Positions 1-6,957 are shown, counted from the first letter of the stretch. The stretch is 15,785 nucleotides of DNA from JAIBAI01 sp044238875 (GCA_044238875.1 JBIICM010000041.1:1-15785), one strand, 5' to 3'. The notes: a model not told the origin generated them from the letters alone. Program-made: numbers and translations.

Positions 1-35
1 TTATTGCTGCTGACTCAATTGAAATCAGATAAAGT

Positions 36-917
36 CTATTTCTTACCCCTTACCATCCGCTCAATTTCGCCCCACATCTCATCGGGTATATGCTCCAGGT
101 TATTGAACTCTCCGGCACCCTGAAGCCACTCACCGCCATCAATGGTAATTACTTCACCATTGATATAGGTCGCGAAATCAGAAATCAGGTATGACGCCAG
201 ATTGGCCAGTTCTTCATGCGCTCCAAAACGTTTCAGGGGGATACGGCCGATCGGGTCAATTTTCTTGCTGATATTTTCAGGGAACAACCTGCTCCATGCG
301 CCTGCTGTCGGAAAGGGCCCTGGGGCAATGGCCACTGAACGGATACCATACTTTGCCCATTCAACGGCGAGACTGCGTGTGAGCGCGAGCACCCCTGCCT
401 TTGCACAGGCTGAGGGCACTACGTAGCCTGAGCCGGTCCATGCATAGGTGGTCACTATATTCAGAAAGGTGCCTGGCAGGTTCTGGCTAATCCAGTGTTT
501 GCCGGCGGCAAGCGTACAGTTATAACTGCCTTTCAGCACGATGTCAACGATGGTATCAAACGCCTTGTGACTTAACTTTTCTGTAGGGCTGATGAAGTTT
601 CCTGCTGCATTGTTCAGCCATACATTCACCGGTCCGATCAGTGATTCTGCTTTTTCCAGCGCCTGCTCCACCTCATCCATTTTCCGCACATCGCAAACGG
701 CGTACACAACAGTTCCACCTGTAATTTCCTGCAACTCGGCACAGGTTTTCTGAAGCACCTCCTCCTTCCTGCTGGTAATCATCACGCTGGCACCCAACTG
801 CAGAAATGTTTTCGCCATTGATTTACCGAGACCGGTGCCTCCACCGGTGATCACTATACTTTTACCCTTCAGGGCATCTTCGCGGAGCAATAATGAAAGT
901 TCAGGTTTATTGGTCAT
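36..917 (-). CDS. 2,4-dienoyl-CoA reductase-type SDR oxidoreductase
   Basis: This is a 293-residue short-chain dehydrogenase/reductase. The NADP(H)-binding motif TGGGTGLG lies at residues 24-31 and NNAAGN at 102-107. The classical YxxxK is absent at the usual place, where SACAK is found. Instead Tyr158, Ser169 and Lys173 sit in TTYAWTGSGY...VVPSACAK, which matches my memory of mitochondrial DECR1 (Tyr and Lys 15 residues apart). The C-terminal GEFNNL also resembles DECR1. Known family role: NADPH-dependent reduction of 2,4-dienoyl-CoA intermediates during beta-oxidation of polyunsaturated fatty acids; I infer the same role here. The protein is soluble with no signal peptide. I chose the ATG at 917 because the SDR fold begins shortly after it; the frame extends upstream to an ATG at 962 lying inside mazG. 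The start overlaps the mazG stop by 11 bp, suggesting cotranscription and translational coupling. Alternative: another enoyl-CoA-acting SDR. Confidence 0.88.
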   Translation of the reverse strand: MTNKPELSLLLREDALKGKSIVITGGGTGLGKSMAKTFLQLGASVMITSRKEEVLQKTCAELQEITGGTVVYAVCDVRKMDEVEQALEKAESLIGPVNVWLNNAAGNFISPTEKLSHKAFDTIVDIVLKGSYNCTLAAGKHWISQNLPGTFLNIVTTYAWTGSGYVVPSACAKAGVLALTRSLAVEWAKYGIRSVAIAPGPFPTAGAWSRLFPENISKKIDPIGRIPLKRFGAHEELANLASYLISDFATYINGEVITIDGGEWLQGAGEFNNLEHIPDEMWGEIERMVRGKK

Positions 918-1692
918 GGTGTAAATTTTTCGCCTCATTCCAGTATTTATCCATCTCCTCAAGGCTCATTTCACCCAGGGTTTTCCCATCACGAGCAGAT
1001 GCTGTTTCAAGGTATGTGAACCGATGAATAAATTTCCGGTTGGTCTTTTCAAGGGCATCTTCCGGATTGATATTTTTAAAACGTGCGTAATTAATCAGCG
1101 AAAACAAAAGATCCCCGAATTCTTCCTCGGTTTTTTCCTGATTTCCGCCATCTGCTTCCTCCCTGAACTCTTTCAGTTCTTCCAGCACTTTTTCCCAAAC
1201 CTGTGATTCATGCTCCCAGTCGAATCCTACCCCACGGGCTTTTTCCTGAATACGGGAAGCCTTAATCATGGCCGGCAGTGAAAGCGGAACCCCTGAAAGC
1301 ACAGAGCGGTTGCCTTCCCTGAGTTTTAACTTTTCCCAGTTTTCCTTCACCTGTTGTTCATTTTCCACCTTTACATCGCCGTAAATATGCGGATGCCTGA
1401 ATATGAGTTTCTCGCAAAGGGCGTTGATCAGGGTAACGATATCAAAGTGGTCGGTTTCGGAACCAATCCGGGCATAGAAAACGATATGCAGCAACAAATC
1501 TCCCAGCTCCTTGCTGATTTCCTGCATGTTGCCTGAAAGGATAGCGTCACCCAACTCATAAGTTTCTTCAATGGTAAGGTGCCGCAATGACTCCATTGTT
1601 TGCTTGCGATCCCAGGGACATTTCTCCCTGAGTTCGTCCATAATTGAAAGTAAACGGATGAAGGCTTCTTTTTTCTCTTCAGGGGTGTGCAT
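907..1692 (-). CDS. mazG: Nucleoside triphosphate pyrophosphohydrolase MazG
   Basis: This 261-residue protein has the two-domain architecture and usual length of full-size bacterial MazG. The N-terminal domain carries CPWD (25-28), the metal-binding acidic cluster IEETYE (41-46), ELGD (62-65) and FRHPHIYGD (98-106). The second domain repeats the fold, with EELKE near 171-175 and EEFGDLL near 190-196, so both sets of Mg-binding acidic residues appear intact. Known family activity: hydrolysis of (d)NTPs to NMP plus pyrophosphate in the cytoplasm, cleaning nucleotide pools and in some bacteria lowering (p)ppGpp. The start at 1692 gives MHTPEEKKEAF, as expected for the family. It is divergent from the PagL-like gene, with about 69 bp between the likely starts, and its stop overlaps the downstream SDR start. 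It is a housekeeping enzyme rather than the toxin-linked mini-MazG; no mazEF is nearby. Confidence 0.95.
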   Translation of the reverse strand: MHTPEEKKEAFIRLLSIMDELREKCPWDRKQTMESLRHLTIEETYELGDAILSGNMQEISKELGDLLLHIVFYARIGSETDHFDIVTLINALCEKLIFRHPHIYGDVKVENEQQVKENWEKLKLREGNRSVLSGVPLSLPAMIKASRIQEKARGVGFDWEHESQVWEKVLEELKEFREEADGGNQEKTEEEFGDLLFSLINYARFKNINPEDALEKTNRKFIHRFTYLETASARDGKTLGEMSLEEMDKYWNEAKNLHHDQ

Positions 1693-1716
1693 GCTTTATT
1701 CTCCGGTCAATTCTGT

Positions 1717-1723
1717 TATTTTG
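1717..1723 (+). promoter_or_regulatory. Possible -7 box for the PagL-like gene
   Basis: TATTTTG resembles the Bacteroidota -7 consensus TAnnTTTG but with a one-base spacer. Transcription would begin near 1729-1731, which favours the ATG at 1762 over those at 1687 and 1729. No convincing -33 element is visible, so this is weak. Confidence 0.25.
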
Positions 1724-1761
1724 CCTGGATGATTTTAACGACAAGACAGGCTTTGCGACAA

Positions 1762-2832
1762 ATGTACACGAAACTGCCTGTTTTGCTGTTCATACTGCTG
1801 CGCATTACTGGTGAAATAAAGGCACAGACCTTTGGATATGCCAACGGAGCCGGGTTTAATTTTCAGAAGGGATTCATCATTCAGCACAAGGTGGATATGG
1901 ATCAGCTGGTGACAGGCCATGTCACTGGGTGGGAGATCTGTTACCAGCGGCAATACCAGGGCACCAAACCATGGGAGGTCTTTTATAAATATCCGCTGGC
2001 AGGCATCAGCCTGCAATACCTCGATTTTAACAATGACCTGCTCGGAAAAGCATGGTCAGTAAACCCTTACATCAGTTTCCCTATCAAAAGAAGCCGACGG
2101 CTTGAGTGGCATTTCAGACTCGCCAGCGGACTGGGTTATTTTACCCGCTGGTTTGATCTGGAAGAGAACCGGAAAAACGGCGCAATAGGTTCAAGAATTA
2201 CCGGAAGCGCCCAACTGCTCACACAGCTGCGCTGGCGTTTGCACGCACGTGCTGAACTCACGGCAGGCCTTTCTTTCGGGCATTTCTCAAACGGTGCATG
2301 GAAGGTGCCCAATGCGGGCATTAATTTCCCGGGGGCTCATCTTGGATTAAGTATTCAGCTCGGCAAACAGGTTCCCTTCACGATGCAATCCTTCCCGGTT
2401 ATCCCGTCGGGTTGGTCGTTTTTACTTTGGACAGGTTGGTTCGGGAAGGAAACCGATCCGGTAAATTCGGGTAAGTACCTTGCCGGAAGCCTTGGTCTGA
2501 ATGTGCTGAAACGGTATTCAGGCAAGGCATCATACGGTGCAGGAATTGACCTGATGGCCGACTGGACACTCTATAAACGCAGGAAAAGTGACCAGCCTGA
2601 ATTTCCCTTAAGAGCCGGCCTGGCATTGCTGTATGAGTTCCACCTGGGAAAAGTTAGCATACCCGTTCAACTCGGTTTTTATATCTATGATCCTTACAAA
2701 TTTGATTTCCCTTCCTATCAGCGCATTGGCTGGAGGTATAAAATCAGCAGGGATGTTTTCCTCAATATGACGCTGAAGGCACATTTGAACCGTGCAGACT
2801 ATGTTGAACTGGGTTTGGGCTATGTGTTCTGA
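1762..2832 (+). CDS. PagL/acyloxyacyl hydrolase-like outer-membrane protein
   Basis: This 356-residue protein has a signal peptide (MYTKLPVLLFILLRI..., cleavage probably after the Ala-Gln near residue 21-22). Alternating beta-strands follow, and it ends in an aromatic residue (LGLGYVF), as expected of an outer-membrane barrel. The family signature HFSN at 174-177 followed by PNAGIN at 183-188 matches the His-x-Ser active-site strand of lipid A 3-O-deacylase PagL (HYSN...PN). Known role of the family: removal of an acyl chain from lipid A in the outer membrane. The acidic residue of the PagL triad, 12 residues after the Ser, aligns with Asn188 rather than Glu. The protein is longer than PagL, with about 150 extra C-terminal residues. 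The frame also opens at 1687 and 1729, but both would place extra residues before a clean signal peptide. It is followed 41 bp later by the metal operon, which has its own promoter. Confidence 0.75.
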   Translation: MYTKLPVLLFILLRITGEIKAQTFGYANGAGFNFQKGFIIQHKVDMDQLVTGHVTGWEICYQRQYQGTKPWEVFYKYPLAGISLQYLDFNNDLLGKAWSVNPYISFPIKRSRRLEWHFRLASGLGYFTRWFDLEENRKNGAIGSRITGSAQLLTQLRWRLHARAELTAGLSFGHFSNGAWKVPNAGINFPGAHLGLSIQLGKQVPFTMQSFPVIPSGWSFLLWTGWFGKETDPVNSGKYLAGSLGLNVLKRYSGKASYGAGIDLMADWTLYKRRKSDQPEFPLRAGLALLYEFHLGKVSIPVQLGFYIYDPYKFDFPSYQRIGWRYKISRDVFLNMTLKAHLNRADYVELGLGYVF

Positions 2833-2846
2833 ATTCAGAAAAATAC

Positions 2847-2854
2847 TAATTTTG
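2847..2854 (+). promoter_or_regulatory. -7 promoter box of the putative metal-uptake operon
   Basis: TAATTTTG is a perfect match to the Bacteroidota -7 consensus TAnnTTTG. It lies in the 41-bp gap after the PagL-like gene and 19 bases before the ATG at 2874, so the predicted leader is about 10-15 nt. I do not see a good TTTG -33 box at the usual 19-21 bp spacing; the TTTG at 2814-2817 is too far away. Confidence 0.5.
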
Positions 2855-2868
2855 CAGCAAGGCAAAAT
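2849..2868. promoter_or_regulatory. Inverted repeat over the promoter, candidate operator
   Basis: ATTTTGC (2849-2855) and GCAAAAT (2862-2868) form perfect 7-bp arms around a 6-base spacer. The repeat overlaps the -7 box and the expected transcription start, just upstream of the ATG at 2874. The position suits a repressor site (for example a Fur/Zur-type metal regulator) or a short 5' hairpin. No known consensus is matched. Confidence 0.35.
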
Positions 2869-2873
2869 CGTAT

Positions 2874-3269
2874 ATGCGCAAGTTTTTTCATGTGGCTTTT
2901 GTTTCAGCGCTGCTGACCGGCATGTTGCTGAGTCTGCTGCCGATTGAGCTGCTGCATGAACACCATAGCCATCATGATACTATAAGCCATACGGATGAAG
3001 ATGAGGCTGATCCCTGCCACGTAAGCATTTACCATCCGGAGAAAAAGGATTTACAGACCTGTGTGCATCATGAACACCTTAGAAAGAAGGATGATGTATG
3101 TGAACTCTGTAAAGTGGTTTTCCCTGTTCTTAAAAAAGAAGTTGCCGTTGCGGTGAAGATGCATTCGCTATCTGCACCGGTAATCAAATCTTCCGCATCA
3201 CAGGCACCTGATCTGACAGGTGATTTCCCGGGTTGTTACAATGGGAGAGCCCCGCCGGCTATCATTTGA
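2874..3269 (+). CDS. Small secreted His/Cys-rich protein, putative metal-binding
   Basis: This 131-residue protein has no family name I can assign. It begins with a hydrophobic segment at about 4-24, a signal peptide or single membrane anchor. A metal-ligand-rich region follows: HEHHSHH at 28-34, further His at 39, 49, 54, 65, 66 and 68, Cys at 48 and 63, and a CELC (CxxC) pair at 76-79. The acidic run DEDEAD lies between them. The C-terminus ends in NGRAPPAII; a terminal R-G/A-P-P is something I recall from small proteins encoded just ahead of TonB-dependent receptors in Bacteroidota. The gene lies 61 bp upstream of such a receptor in the same direction. I infer an envelope metal-binding or metal-sensing role (Zn, Cu, Ni or Co); the metal cannot be told. 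Alternative: a general His-rich scavenger without transport function. Confidence 0.75.
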   Translation: MRKFFHVAFVSALLTGMLLSLLPIELLHEHHSHHDTISHTDEDEADPCHVSIYHPEKKDLQTCVHHEHLRKKDDVCELCKVVFPVLKKEVAVAVKMHSLSAPVIKSSASQAPDLTGDFPGCYNGRAPPAII

Positions 3270-3291
3270 TACCCTGCCTGCTTTTCTATTT

Positions 3292-3309
3292 TCTGCCTGT
3301 AATGGCAGA
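3292..3309 (+). other. Short hairpin between the His-rich gene and the receptor
   Basis: TCTGCC, loop TGTAAT, GGCAGA form a perfect 6-bp stem with a 6-base loop, ending 21 bases before the receptor start codon. There is no T-tract, so it is not an obvious terminator. It could affect mRNA processing or be a chance stem. Confidence 0.2.
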
Positions 3310-3330
3310 TTAACCCATCAATAATCCCTG

Positions 3331-5739
3331 ATGTATCTTTTTAAGGGAAGGCCAGTTTTTGGGCTTCCGTTGATTTATTTTTTTCTGCTTGCTGCATTTC
3401 AACCGGCAATTGCACAGCAGCTCCAACTGGAGGGTTTTATTACCGACAACAAAGGTGAACCCCTTGAAGGAGCGAGCGTTATGTTGCATGAGCTGGGTAA
3501 AAGTAGTTTTTCTGATGCCAAAGGGCATTTTCGGTTCGACCGGCTTAAAAGTGGCAATTATCACCTGCATGTTTACCAGATCGGTTACAGGTCGGCCGAA
3601 CGCTATGTTCAGGTAAAAGAACCGCTGACCGTTATTTCGATCAGGCTCGAACAGGCAGTGGTTGAATTGCGCAGTGCCGTTATTGAAGAAAGTATGACCA
3701 AAGCTGTTCAGAAAGAACAATCACAAAGCATGGATGTGATGAGCAGTCAGGAAATATTCAGGTACGGAAATTCAAGCCTTGTTAAGATACTCGAGAAGGT
3801 ACCGGGAGTGACCAGCATCAATACGGGCACCGGTGTTTCAAAGCCGGTGATCAGGGGCATGGGGTTTAACCGTGTGGTGGTGGCAGAGAATGGCATTAAG
3901 CAGGAAGGGCAGCAATGGGGAGGCGACCACGGCCTTGAGATGGATCAATTTGCAGTTGACAAGGTGGAGGTCGTAAAAGGTCCTGCATCACTCCTTTACG
4001 GATCCGATGGAATGGGAGGTGTTATACATGTAAGACCAGCCGAACTGCCTTCAAGGGATAAGGCAGAAGGTGCACTGCTGGCAACTGCCCGCAGTGTGAA
4101 TGATTTGCTTGGATTTTCGGCCGTAGCCGCCCTGAACAAAAATGACAATTTCATGCGTTTCAGGGTTTCCACGCAGGATTATGCCGATTACAGAACCCCG
4201 GCCGATTCATTCACCTACAACAGTTACAGACTCCCTGTGGTTAGAAGCCGCCTTAAAAATACAGCCGGAAGGGAAAGAAATTTTCAGCTCATGACGGGTG
4301 TTAGGAGGGGCTGGGGTTTCAGCACCCTTACCTTCAGTCGTTTTGGTCAGGAAACCGGGCTTTTTTCAGGTGCCCATGGAATACCCCGGGCCTACCAGCT
4401 CACCGACGATGGTGATGTACGCAATATAGAGCTGCCCAGACAGCAGATTGATCACTACAAGGTGCTTTCAAACACCAGCCTGATGTTGAAGCACAGCTGG
4501 CTGGAGATGGATCTCGGCTACCAGTATAACCACCGGCGCGAGTATTCCCTTCCACATGTGCATGGCAAAGGACCTCAACCCACGGGTAATCTGGAGCTGG
4601 AATTCAAGTTGCGTACCCTTTCCGGAAATTTACGGTACCATTACAGTCAGAATGATAAGCGTCGCTGGGTTTTCGGACTCAGTGCCCAGCACCAGGAAAA
4701 TATTTCCGGAGGCTTTAACTTTTTGGTTCCTGTTTACCGCTACGGCTCCGCCGGTGCCTTTGCGTTTCTGAGGCAAACCATCTCCGACAAACTCCTTTGG
4801 AATGCTGGTTTGCGCTACGACCATGGACTTATTCAGGCAGAACGAACCATCCGGGCTGTTTATGAAAATCCCCAGACCATCAGCGGTTATCAGCAGGTCA
4901 GTCCGCAGCTGCATAGGCATTTTGGCAACCTCTCCGGAAGCACCGGAATATCCTGGTTTCCTGCTCCAAAGCTCAATGTTAAGCTAAATCTGGGCAGCAG
5001 CTTCCGGATGCCAAGTCCGCCGGAACTTACCGCCAATGGTATTCACCACGGCACATTCAGGCATGAAATGGGCGACTCGCTGCTGCGCTCTGAAAGAGGT
5101 TATCAATCTGACCTGGTGCTTCATTATGAGGGCAGTAAATGGTTTGTGACCTTAAGTCCCTTCCTGAATTACTTTCACCGGTTTATTTTCCTCGATCCGA
5201 CACCGCAGTTTTCAACCTTGCCGGATGCCGGGCTGATATACCGTTTCAGTCAGGCAGATGCGCTCCATTTTGGCGGGGAATTTCAGGGGGATGTCCATCT
5301 GCGCGAATCATTTCACCTGGCCCTTACCGGCCAGTATGTGCGTGGCCTGAACCTTGAAAGTTCCTATTCCCTGCCGTTTACCCCTCCCGCCCAGCTGAGG
5401 CTTGATGCAGCCTATGAATGGGAGCAGGCAGGAAATCGTTTGCATGACCTTTACGCAGGCATTCAGTTACAGGCGGTTGCAAAACAATCGCTCACTGCAC
5501 GTAATGAGCCCGAAACCCCGGGTTATTTTCTTGTGAACCTGGATGCCGGCAGTAAAATCAGGATGGGAAAGAATACCTGGCAACTTGCTTTCGGTATTCA
5601 GAATTTGCTGAATACAAAGTATTACGCACACCTGAACCGTTACCGGATGCTCAACCTCCCCGAACCGGGAAGAAATTTTATGATAAGCATCCGGATACCA
5701 TTTGAATCAAAACTTAAATCAACAAACCCAGGCTCATGA
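3331..5739 (+). CDS. ZnuD-like TonB-dependent outer-membrane receptor
   Basis: This 802-residue receptor has a signal peptide with probable cleavage at AIA-QQ (28/29). A carboxypeptidase-regulatory-like domain follows at about 31-107, with GEPLEGASV and SDAKGHF. The plug is at about 130-236 (VPGV, KPVIRGMGFNRVVV, VEVVKGPASLLYGSDGMGG), and a 22-strand-type barrel runs to the end. The plug tail GQQWGGDHGLEMD, the loop IHHGTFRH (571-578) and the C-terminal NLLNTKYYAHLNRYR...PGRNF resemble zinc-uptake receptors of the ZnuD type. His-containing stretches such as SLPHVHG (407-412) may be extracellular metal ligands. Known role: TonB/ExbBD-energised import across the outer membrane; the substrate, probably Zn or another transition metal, is inferred. 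The barrel-type ending IPF is at 791, and 11 further residues run to a stop that overlaps an upstream ATG of the next frame. A siderophore substrate cannot be excluded. Confidence 0.88.
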   Translation: MYLFKGRPVFGLPLIYFFLLAAFQPAIAQQLQLEGFITDNKGEPLEGASVMLHELGKSSFSDAKGHFRFDRLKSGNYHLHVYQIGYRSAERYVQVKEPLTVISIRLEQAVVELRSAVIEESMTKAVQKEQSQSMDVMSSQEIFRYGNSSLVKILEKVPGVTSINTGTGVSKPVIRGMGFNRVVVAENGIKQEGQQWGGDHGLEMDQFAVDKVEVVKGPASLLYGSDGMGGVIHVRPAELPSRDKAEGALLATARSVNDLLGFSAVAALNKNDNFMRFRVSTQDYADYRTPADSFTYNSYRLPVVRSRLKNTAGRERNFQLMTGVRRGWGFSTLTFSRFGQETGLFSGAHGIPRAYQLTDDGDVRNIELPRQQIDHYKVLSNTSLMLKHSWLEMDLGYQYNHRREYSLPHVHGKGPQPTGNLELEFKLRTLSGNLRYHYSQNDKRRWVFGLSAQHQENISGGFNFLVPVYRYGSAGAFAFLRQTISDKLLWNAGLRYDHGLIQAERTIRAVYENPQTISGYQQVSPQLHRHFGNLSGSTGISWFPAPKLNVKLNLGSSFRMPSPPELTANGIHHGTFRHEMGDSLLRSERGYQSDLVLHYEGSKWFVTLSPFLNYFHRFIFLDPTPQFSTLPDAGLIYRFSQADALHFGGEFQGDVHLRESFHLALTGQYVRGLNLESSYSLPFTPPAQLRLDAAYEWEQAGNRLHDLYAGIQLQAVAKQSLTARNEPETPGYFLVNLDAGSKIRMGKNTWQLAFGIQNLLNTKYYAHLNRYRMLNLPEPGRNFMISIRIPFESKLKSTNPGS

Positions 5740-5771
5740 AACAGCCGCAAAAACAAACAAATCCAAACAAC

Positions 5772-6509
5772 ATGAAAACAATCGTAAATCAATTTTTCTT
5801 TTTTGGCAGCCTGTTGCTGCTTGTTGCGTCGTGTAAAGATGAAAAAGACAAGACGCCCCCGGTAATCGTTTCTGTATCAGAACCATTGCAGGGTGATACA
5901 TTGTTAACCGGGAATGAACTGCATATTGAGGCTGTTATCACCGACAATGAGGAGCTTTCGCAGCTTAAGATTGATATTCACGGAGCGGAAGACGGACATG
6001 ACCATGGAAAAACCGACGGTTCTGCATTTTGGGAAACCATCAGAATCGTTGAGCTGGACGGAACCTCCGGCGATATTCATGAACATATTGATATCCCTGA
6101 AGATGCCGGAACCGGTAAGTACCATGTTATTCTCACCGCTGTAGATGAGGCCGGAAATCAGAGTGCTTTCATTGAAAGGGATATATATATCCGCAATACT
6201 TCTGACCTGATTAATCCTGTGATTCAGCTGACTTCACCTACTGAAGGCGCAATAATAAATACGGGTGAACCCTTCGTTGTAAGCGGTTTATTGCAGGATA
6301 ACAGCACCTTGTCAAAAGTGGAGATCAAGGTTTACAGGGGGTCAACCCTTATGGTTGACAAGGATATTGATCTGGCCTTGCCGGAACACAACCTTTCAGA
6401 GAGCATACCCACTACCGGCTGGGTTCCGGGGAGCTACAAGCTGGAACTGAAGCTTTATGACAAGGTACAGAACCATGCAGAAAAAGAAGTTTCATTCACG
6501 GTGAACTAA
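5772..6509 (+). CDS. DUF4625-type surface lipoprotein with His cluster
   Basis: This 245-residue lipoprotein has a type II signal peptide with lipobox VASC; Cys is residue 21 from this start. KDEKDK follows the Cys, an acidic pattern like the Bacteroidota lipoprotein export signal for surface display. Two Ig-like or DUF4625-like beta domains follow, at about 25-140 and 148-245, each beginning with a (T/N)PxI-x-(V/L) strand. The first contains a His-rich turn (HGAEDGHDHG, about 70-79) and HEH (103-105), plausible metal ligands. The frame also opens at 5736, where ATGA overlaps the receptor stop. I prefer the ATG at 5772 because it gives a clean signal peptide and has an A-rich leader. The gene directly follows the TonB-dependent receptor, suggesting that it is a surface partner capturing the same metal ion. 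The molecular function of DUF4625 is not established to my knowledge. Confidence 0.8.
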   Translation: MKTIVNQFFFFGSLLLLVASCKDEKDKTPPVIVSVSEPLQGDTLLTGNELHIEAVITDNEELSQLKIDIHGAEDGHDHGKTDGSAFWETIRIVELDGTSGDIHEHIDIPEDAGTGKYHVILTAVDEAGNQSAFIERDIYIRNTSDLINPVIQLTSPTEGAIINTGEPFVVSGLLQDNSTLSKVEIKVYRGSTLMVDKDIDLALPEHNLSESIPTTGWVPGSYKLELKLYDKVQNHAEKEVSFTVN

Positions 6510-6513
6510 GTAT

Positions 6514-6837
6514 TCACTCTTTCTCACCTGCAGGCTGCTCGATCACCAACCAGATATCTTCATTCTCTTTTTTCATAAGATGCTTTTCTCTGGCAAATTT
6601 TTCCAGGGAGCGATTATCGGTGAGTAGTTCATTTAATTGCTGCCGGGAGGAGGCAATCTCCTCCTGGTAGTATTTTTTCTCTTTTCTTAACTGATATAAA
6701 ACTGCCCTTTCTTCGTATTGACGGATCAGGTTGTTCTCATCAAAAAAAACAATCCATAAAAGAAATCCCGCCAGCGAAAGAATATACTTATTCTTAAGTA
6801 CCGGGTATTTTTGCAAAAGTTTGCGAAACATTTCCAT
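6514..6837 (-). CDS. DivIC/FtsB-family septum formation protein
   Basis: This 107-residue bitopic protein has a short basic cytoplasmic N-terminus, one membrane segment at about 18-33 (YILSLAGFLLWIVFF), and a periplasmic coiled coil at about 36-78 rich in Glu, Lys, Gln and Leu. It ends with the typical motif LEKFAREKHLMKKENEDIWLV (78-98). Size and order match the FtsB/DivIC family. Known role: part of the FtsB-FtsL-FtsQ divisome subcomplex that activates septal peptidoglycan synthesis. An in-frame ATG at 6831 is an alternative start. It converges with the lipoprotein gene with only 4 bp between the stops. It is divergent from the outer-membrane protein gene at 7063 across a 225-bp gap. I saw no other division gene nearby. 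Confidence 0.87.
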   Translation of the reverse strand: MEMFRKLLQKYPVLKNKYILSLAGFLLWIVFFDENNLIRQYEERAVLYQLRKEKKYYQEEIASSRQQLNELLTDNRSLEKFAREKHLMKKENEDIWLVIEQPAGEKE

Positions 6838-6957
6838 GGCACCAATTTACCGTAATAGTTGCTGAAAACATTAACACCCTTCTGTATATTTCTTCAATTT
6901 GCCCTGTTAATTAATCTGCATACTAAGCCTGAGGGCCTTTTGCGTTATCTGTGCTGC

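Noticed and set aside
1..35. Possible end of a neighbouring gene at the left edge
   Set aside because: Only 35 bases are visible, with no distinguishing codon pattern or stop that can be assigned to a known gene.
1687..1761. Upstream starts (1687, 1729) for the PagL-like protein
   Set aside because: The first overlaps the mazG start, and both add residues ahead of a clean signal peptide starting at 1762.
3310..3720. 136-codon minus-strand open frame opposite the receptor gene
   Set aside because: It lies wholly antisense to the strongly supported signal peptide and N-terminal domain of the TonB-dependent receptor and shows no family motif.
6930..6946. GCC-TGAG-GGC stem followed by TTTT as a terminator
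   Set aside because: The stem is only three base pairs and lies in a divergent promoter region where no transcript is expected to end.
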